DNA of 64,000 nt from positions 1 through 64,000 of the forward strand of contig DASXVO010000043.1 in the NCBI GenBank assembly GCA_036504215.1, written 5' to 3'. A model generated the notes under the pieces. It was not told the origin of the DNA. It made no database searches and was given only the letters and a program-made list of their open reading frames with translations. Of this stretch, positions 61,792 through 64,000 are shown piece after piece. The stretch comes from Vicinamibacterales bacterium (GTDB taxonomy: Bacteria > Acidobacteriota > Vicinamibacteria > Vicinamibacterales > Fen-181). A program made the position numbers and the translations under genes. Numbering within the stretch: the first letter of the stretch is position 1; each line of letters starts with the position of its first letter.

Positions 61792-63477
61792 ATGTCCCCC
61801 ATCCGCCTGTGGGCCGCCGTTGTGGTGTGTCTGGCCGGCTCGTGGCCCATCTCCGTGATTGCCCAGGGGCAACTACGGCCTGTCGTCGTCGCGCGAGGAT
61901 TCACCCTGCCGCTCGGGTTCCTCCCTGACCCCACCGATCCGCGGATCCAGTTCGTCGTCGAGCAAGGAGGTCGGCTTCGCGTCCTCAGGGACGGCGTGCT
62001 GCTGGCCTCGGACTTTCTGGACCTGTCGGCAGCCATCGCTGCGGGCGGGGAGCAGGGTCTCCTCGGCCTGGCGTTCGCCCCGGACTACGCGACCAGCGGT
62101 CGCTTCTTCGTGGACTTCACCAACAGGTCCGGCGACACCGTGGTGGCGAGGTTCAGGCGATCGACGGCGAACCCCCTCGTTGCCGATCCGTCCTCGCGTT
62201 TCGACCTGAAGTGGTCGACGGGCGAGCGGGTGATCCGCCAGCCGTTCGCAAACCACAACGGCGGCCAACTCGCGTTCGGTCCCGATGGCTTCCTGTACGT
62301 CGGCATGGGTGACGGCGGATCGGGCGACGATCCCGGCAACCGTGCGCAGGATCCCTCGACGCTCCTGGGGAAGATGCTCCGGGTCGACGTGAGTGTTCCG
62401 GACGGCGATACACAGGGCTTCAGGGTGCCTGCAGACAACCCGTTCGGCGGCGGCCGGCCGATCGCTGCTCAGCCTGAGATCTGGGATTTCGGCCTGCGCA
62501 ACCCCTGGCGATTCAGCTTCGACGCCCCTTCTCGCGGCGGCACCGGTGCGCTCGTGATCGGGGACGTTGGGCAGGACCGGTACGAAGAGATCGACTACGA
62601 GCCGCGGGGCCAGGGAGGACGCAACTACGGATGGCGAATCCGCGAGGGTCTTCATGCGAACGTCACCACTCGTCCGCCCGCGTTCACACCGCTGACCGAC
62701 CCAATCTTCGAATACGACCATTCGGCGGGTGTGGCGGTCATCGGCGGATTCGTCTACCGCGGACAAGCGTTGGGGCCTGCGTATGCCGGCCGATACTTCT
62801 ACGCGGACCTCACCGGTCATGTCTGGTCTCTGGGACTGGGTGTCAATCCCGCCACCGGCGAGGCGACCGTGACCGACCAGTCGGACCACACCGCGGATCT
62901 TGGCATCGCGGCCGCGCGGGACGCGATCACATCGTTCGGCCTCGACGCGGCCGGTGAACTCTACATCGTCACCTTCCTCGGCACGATCATCCGCGTGGAG
63001 GCGGCGGACAGCGATGGCGACGGACTGCCCGACTGGTGGGAGCGCCAGTTCGGGCTGAATCCCGACTCAGCGGTCGGCGACGATGGCGCCGCAGGGGACC
63101 CGGACGGTGACGGGGTCACCAACATCGAGGAATTCCGGGCGGGCACGCATCCACGCGGGTTCTACCATCGGTCGTTCGGGAACGATCGCATCGACACCTC
63201 TGCCGGCTTCACCCTGCTGAACCCGAATGGCACGCCGGCGCACATCCTGCTGCGGTACCGCCGGCCGGACGGGAGCGTCTTCCCGCGGTACCTGTCGCTG
63301 CCGCCAGGTGGGCGGCAACGGGTGAACCCGTCGGATACGCCTGGACGAACGGCCGCCGATATCCTGCTGACGCTCGAATCCGATGTCGAAGTGGTCGTCG
63401 AAGGCGCTCGCCTGGATCCGCGATCCGGCCTGCGCGACCGATCCGTCCGTAGTCCCGATCGTCTGCCGGATCGTTGA
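61792..63477 (+). CDS. Secreted PQQ-dependent sugar dehydrogenase-like protein with calcium repeat and C-terminal domain
   Basis: The 561-residue protein has a signal peptide (LWAAVVVCLAGSWPISVIAQG) and a six-bladed glucose/sorbosone-dehydrogenase propeller. The propeller is marked by GEQGLLGLAFAPDY, FANHNGGQLAFGPDGFLYVGMGDGGSGDDPGNRAQ, FGLRNPWRFSFD and GDVGQDRYEEIDY. At about residues 400-455 a thrombospondin-type-3/EF-hand calcium repeat follows (DSDGDGLPDWWERQFG, DPDGDGVTNIEEFRAG). An unassigned beta-rich domain ends it. Substrates are probably sugars outside the cell. GGAGG precedes the ATG; a TACGCT box lies at 61743-61748. Confidence 0.92.
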   Translation: MSPIRLWAAVVVCLAGSWPISVIAQGQLRPVVVARGFTLPLGFLPDPTDPRIQFVVEQGGRLRVLRDGVLLASDFLDLSAAIAAGGEQGLLGLAFAPDYATSGRFFVDFTNRSGDTVVARFRRSTANPLVADPSSRFDLKWSTGERVIRQPFANHNGGQLAFGPDGFLYVGMGDGGSGDDPGNRAQDPSTLLGKMLRVDVSVPDGDTQGFRVPADNPFGGGRPIAAQPEIWDFGLRNPWRFSFDAPSRGGTGALVIGDVGQDRYEEIDYEPRGQGGRNYGWRIREGLHANVTTRPPAFTPLTDPIFEYDHSAGVAVIGGFVYRGQALGPAYAGRYFYADLTGHVWSLGLGVNPATGEATVTDQSDHTADLGIAAARDAITSFGLDAAGELYIVTFLGTIIRVEAADSDGDGLPDWWERQFGLNPDSAVGDDGAAGDPDGDGVTNIEEFRAGTHPRGFYHRSFGNDRIDTSAGFTLLNPNGTPAHILLRYRRPDGSVFPRYLSLPPGGRQRVNPSDTPGRTAADILLTLESDVEVVVEGARLDPRSGLRDRSVRSPDRLPDR

Positions 63478-63597
63478 GGCTGGAGGGCATCGCTCGAGCC
63501 ATCCGGCCGTCCGGCCGACGCGGGCGGTGCCGGCGGTGCCCGTGGTTCTGGTGGGGCCGGGGTCCGAGGGGGGTGGCCCGGAGCGCGCCACGTCGAG

Positions 63598-64000
63598 CTA
63601 GTCCAACAACGCGGGCAACTCCGTCAGGCTCCGGACGACCGGCACGCGATCGCTGCCGGGCGCGGTGCCCGGTTCGGCGATGGTCGACGGCACCAGGCCG
63701 GACGACCGGCGCAGCAGGACGGCGCGCATTCCCACGGCCCGGGCTCCCTCGATGTCGTGCCTGACGCTGTCGCCCACCATCACCGCTTCTTCGGGCCGAA
63801 CCGACAACAGACCGAGCGCGGCGCGGAAGATGCTCGGGTGCGGCTTGTTGTAGCCGTGCTCGCAAGACGAGACCGTGCAGGCAATCAGCGCATCGAGCTC
63901 GAAGTGGCTGCTGAACGACTCGAGCGACCGATGCGTATTGGAAATCAGGCCGAGGCGGATTCCACGCACGTGGAGGGCCCGCAGCGCGGGCAGCACGTCG
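63598..64000 (-). CDS. HAD-superfamily hydrolase, N-terminus beyond the window
   Basis: The visible C-terminal 133 residues contain motif II LGLISNTHRS, the lysine of motif III NKPHPSIFRAALGLL and motif IV VMVGDSVRHDIEGARAVGMRAVLL. The nucleophile motif lies past position 64000. It is a phosphatase-type HAD protein of unknown substrate. It converges with the sugar dehydrogenase gene. Confidence 0.88.
   Translation of the reverse strand, partial: DVLPALRALHVRGIRLGLISNTHRSLESFSSHFELDALIACTVSSCEHGYNKPHPSIFRAALGLLSVRPEEAVMVGDSVRHDIEGARAVGMRAVLLRRSSGLVPSTIAEPGTAPGSDRVPVVRSLTELPALLD

Overview
The window looks like a piece of an Acidobacteriota chromosome, most plausibly class Vicinamibacteria. The evidence is high GC throughout, two large Oar-like TonB-dependent receptors with an N-terminal carboxypeptidase-regulatory domain, a relic of a MacB/FtsX-type permease, a DUF4965 glutaminase-A-like secreted protein, and a PQQ-type sugar dehydrogenase. 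This assignment is inference from gene content; no rRNA is present. The first 11 bases are a C homopolymer, so position 1 may lie at a contig edge.

Layout. 1-6.9 kb is a decayed catabolic island: a LytTR scrap, an intact aspartase/fumarase-superfamily lyase, an internally deleted GH31 glycosidase, a frameshifted TonB receptor, an internally deleted amidohydrolase and a truncated Tat-exported sulfatase. Three similar AT-rich GntR/FadR-like operator candidates sit among them. 6.9-15 kb has a secreted DUF4965 protein, a secreted protein of unknown function, gene debris and an intact TonB receptor. 15-24 kb holds a HAD phosphatase, a permease relic, a three-gene membrane-protein cluster, a DinB protein and the DUF2339/DUF3999 pair. 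24.3-27.7 kb is a compact exported redox operon: monohaem cytochrome, TlpA thioredoxin, DUF4266 lipoprotein, DUF3570 outer-membrane barrel carrying a CxxCH, and ApbE. 27.7-31.2 kb is on the minus strand: a lone GspC-like protein, a polytopic membrane protein and a secreted protein.

31.4-42.6 kb is a biosynthetic operon: a 2,596-residue single-module iterative-type polyketide or fatty-acid synthase, its own phosphopantetheinyl transferase, a GNAT-like protein and a B12-binding radical SAM enzyme. 42.6-45.5 kb carries a methyltransferase, an Fpg/Nei glycosylase, a MobA/MocA-like nucleotidyltransferase, a zinc ribbon protein and an acidic microprotein. 45.8-48.4 kb contains tRNA-Sec (anticodon UCA) between two cold-shock genes. 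48.6-53 kb includes an ABC-ATPase relative without a Walker A motif, an oxidoreductase, a PHP phosphoesterase, a Fur-rubrerythrin fusion and ErpA. 53-60.7 kb is core metabolism: class I fumarase and AspA transcribed divergently from 27 bp, ThiD, MoaE/MoaD, RF1/PrmC and a HIT protein. The last 3.4 kb holds a GNAT protein, a PQQ sugar dehydrogenase and a HAD gene cut by the window end.

Two themes stand out. Several starts (44310, 44960, 45070, 54565, 56698, 57546, 61589) lie exactly 6 nt after a TANNNT-like -10 hexamer and mostly lack a Shine-Dalgarno, which suggests leaderless mRNAs; the tRNA-Sec 5' end has the same 6-nt spacing. Several relic genes keep both ends but have lost their middles, which suggests a deletion-biased decay process.
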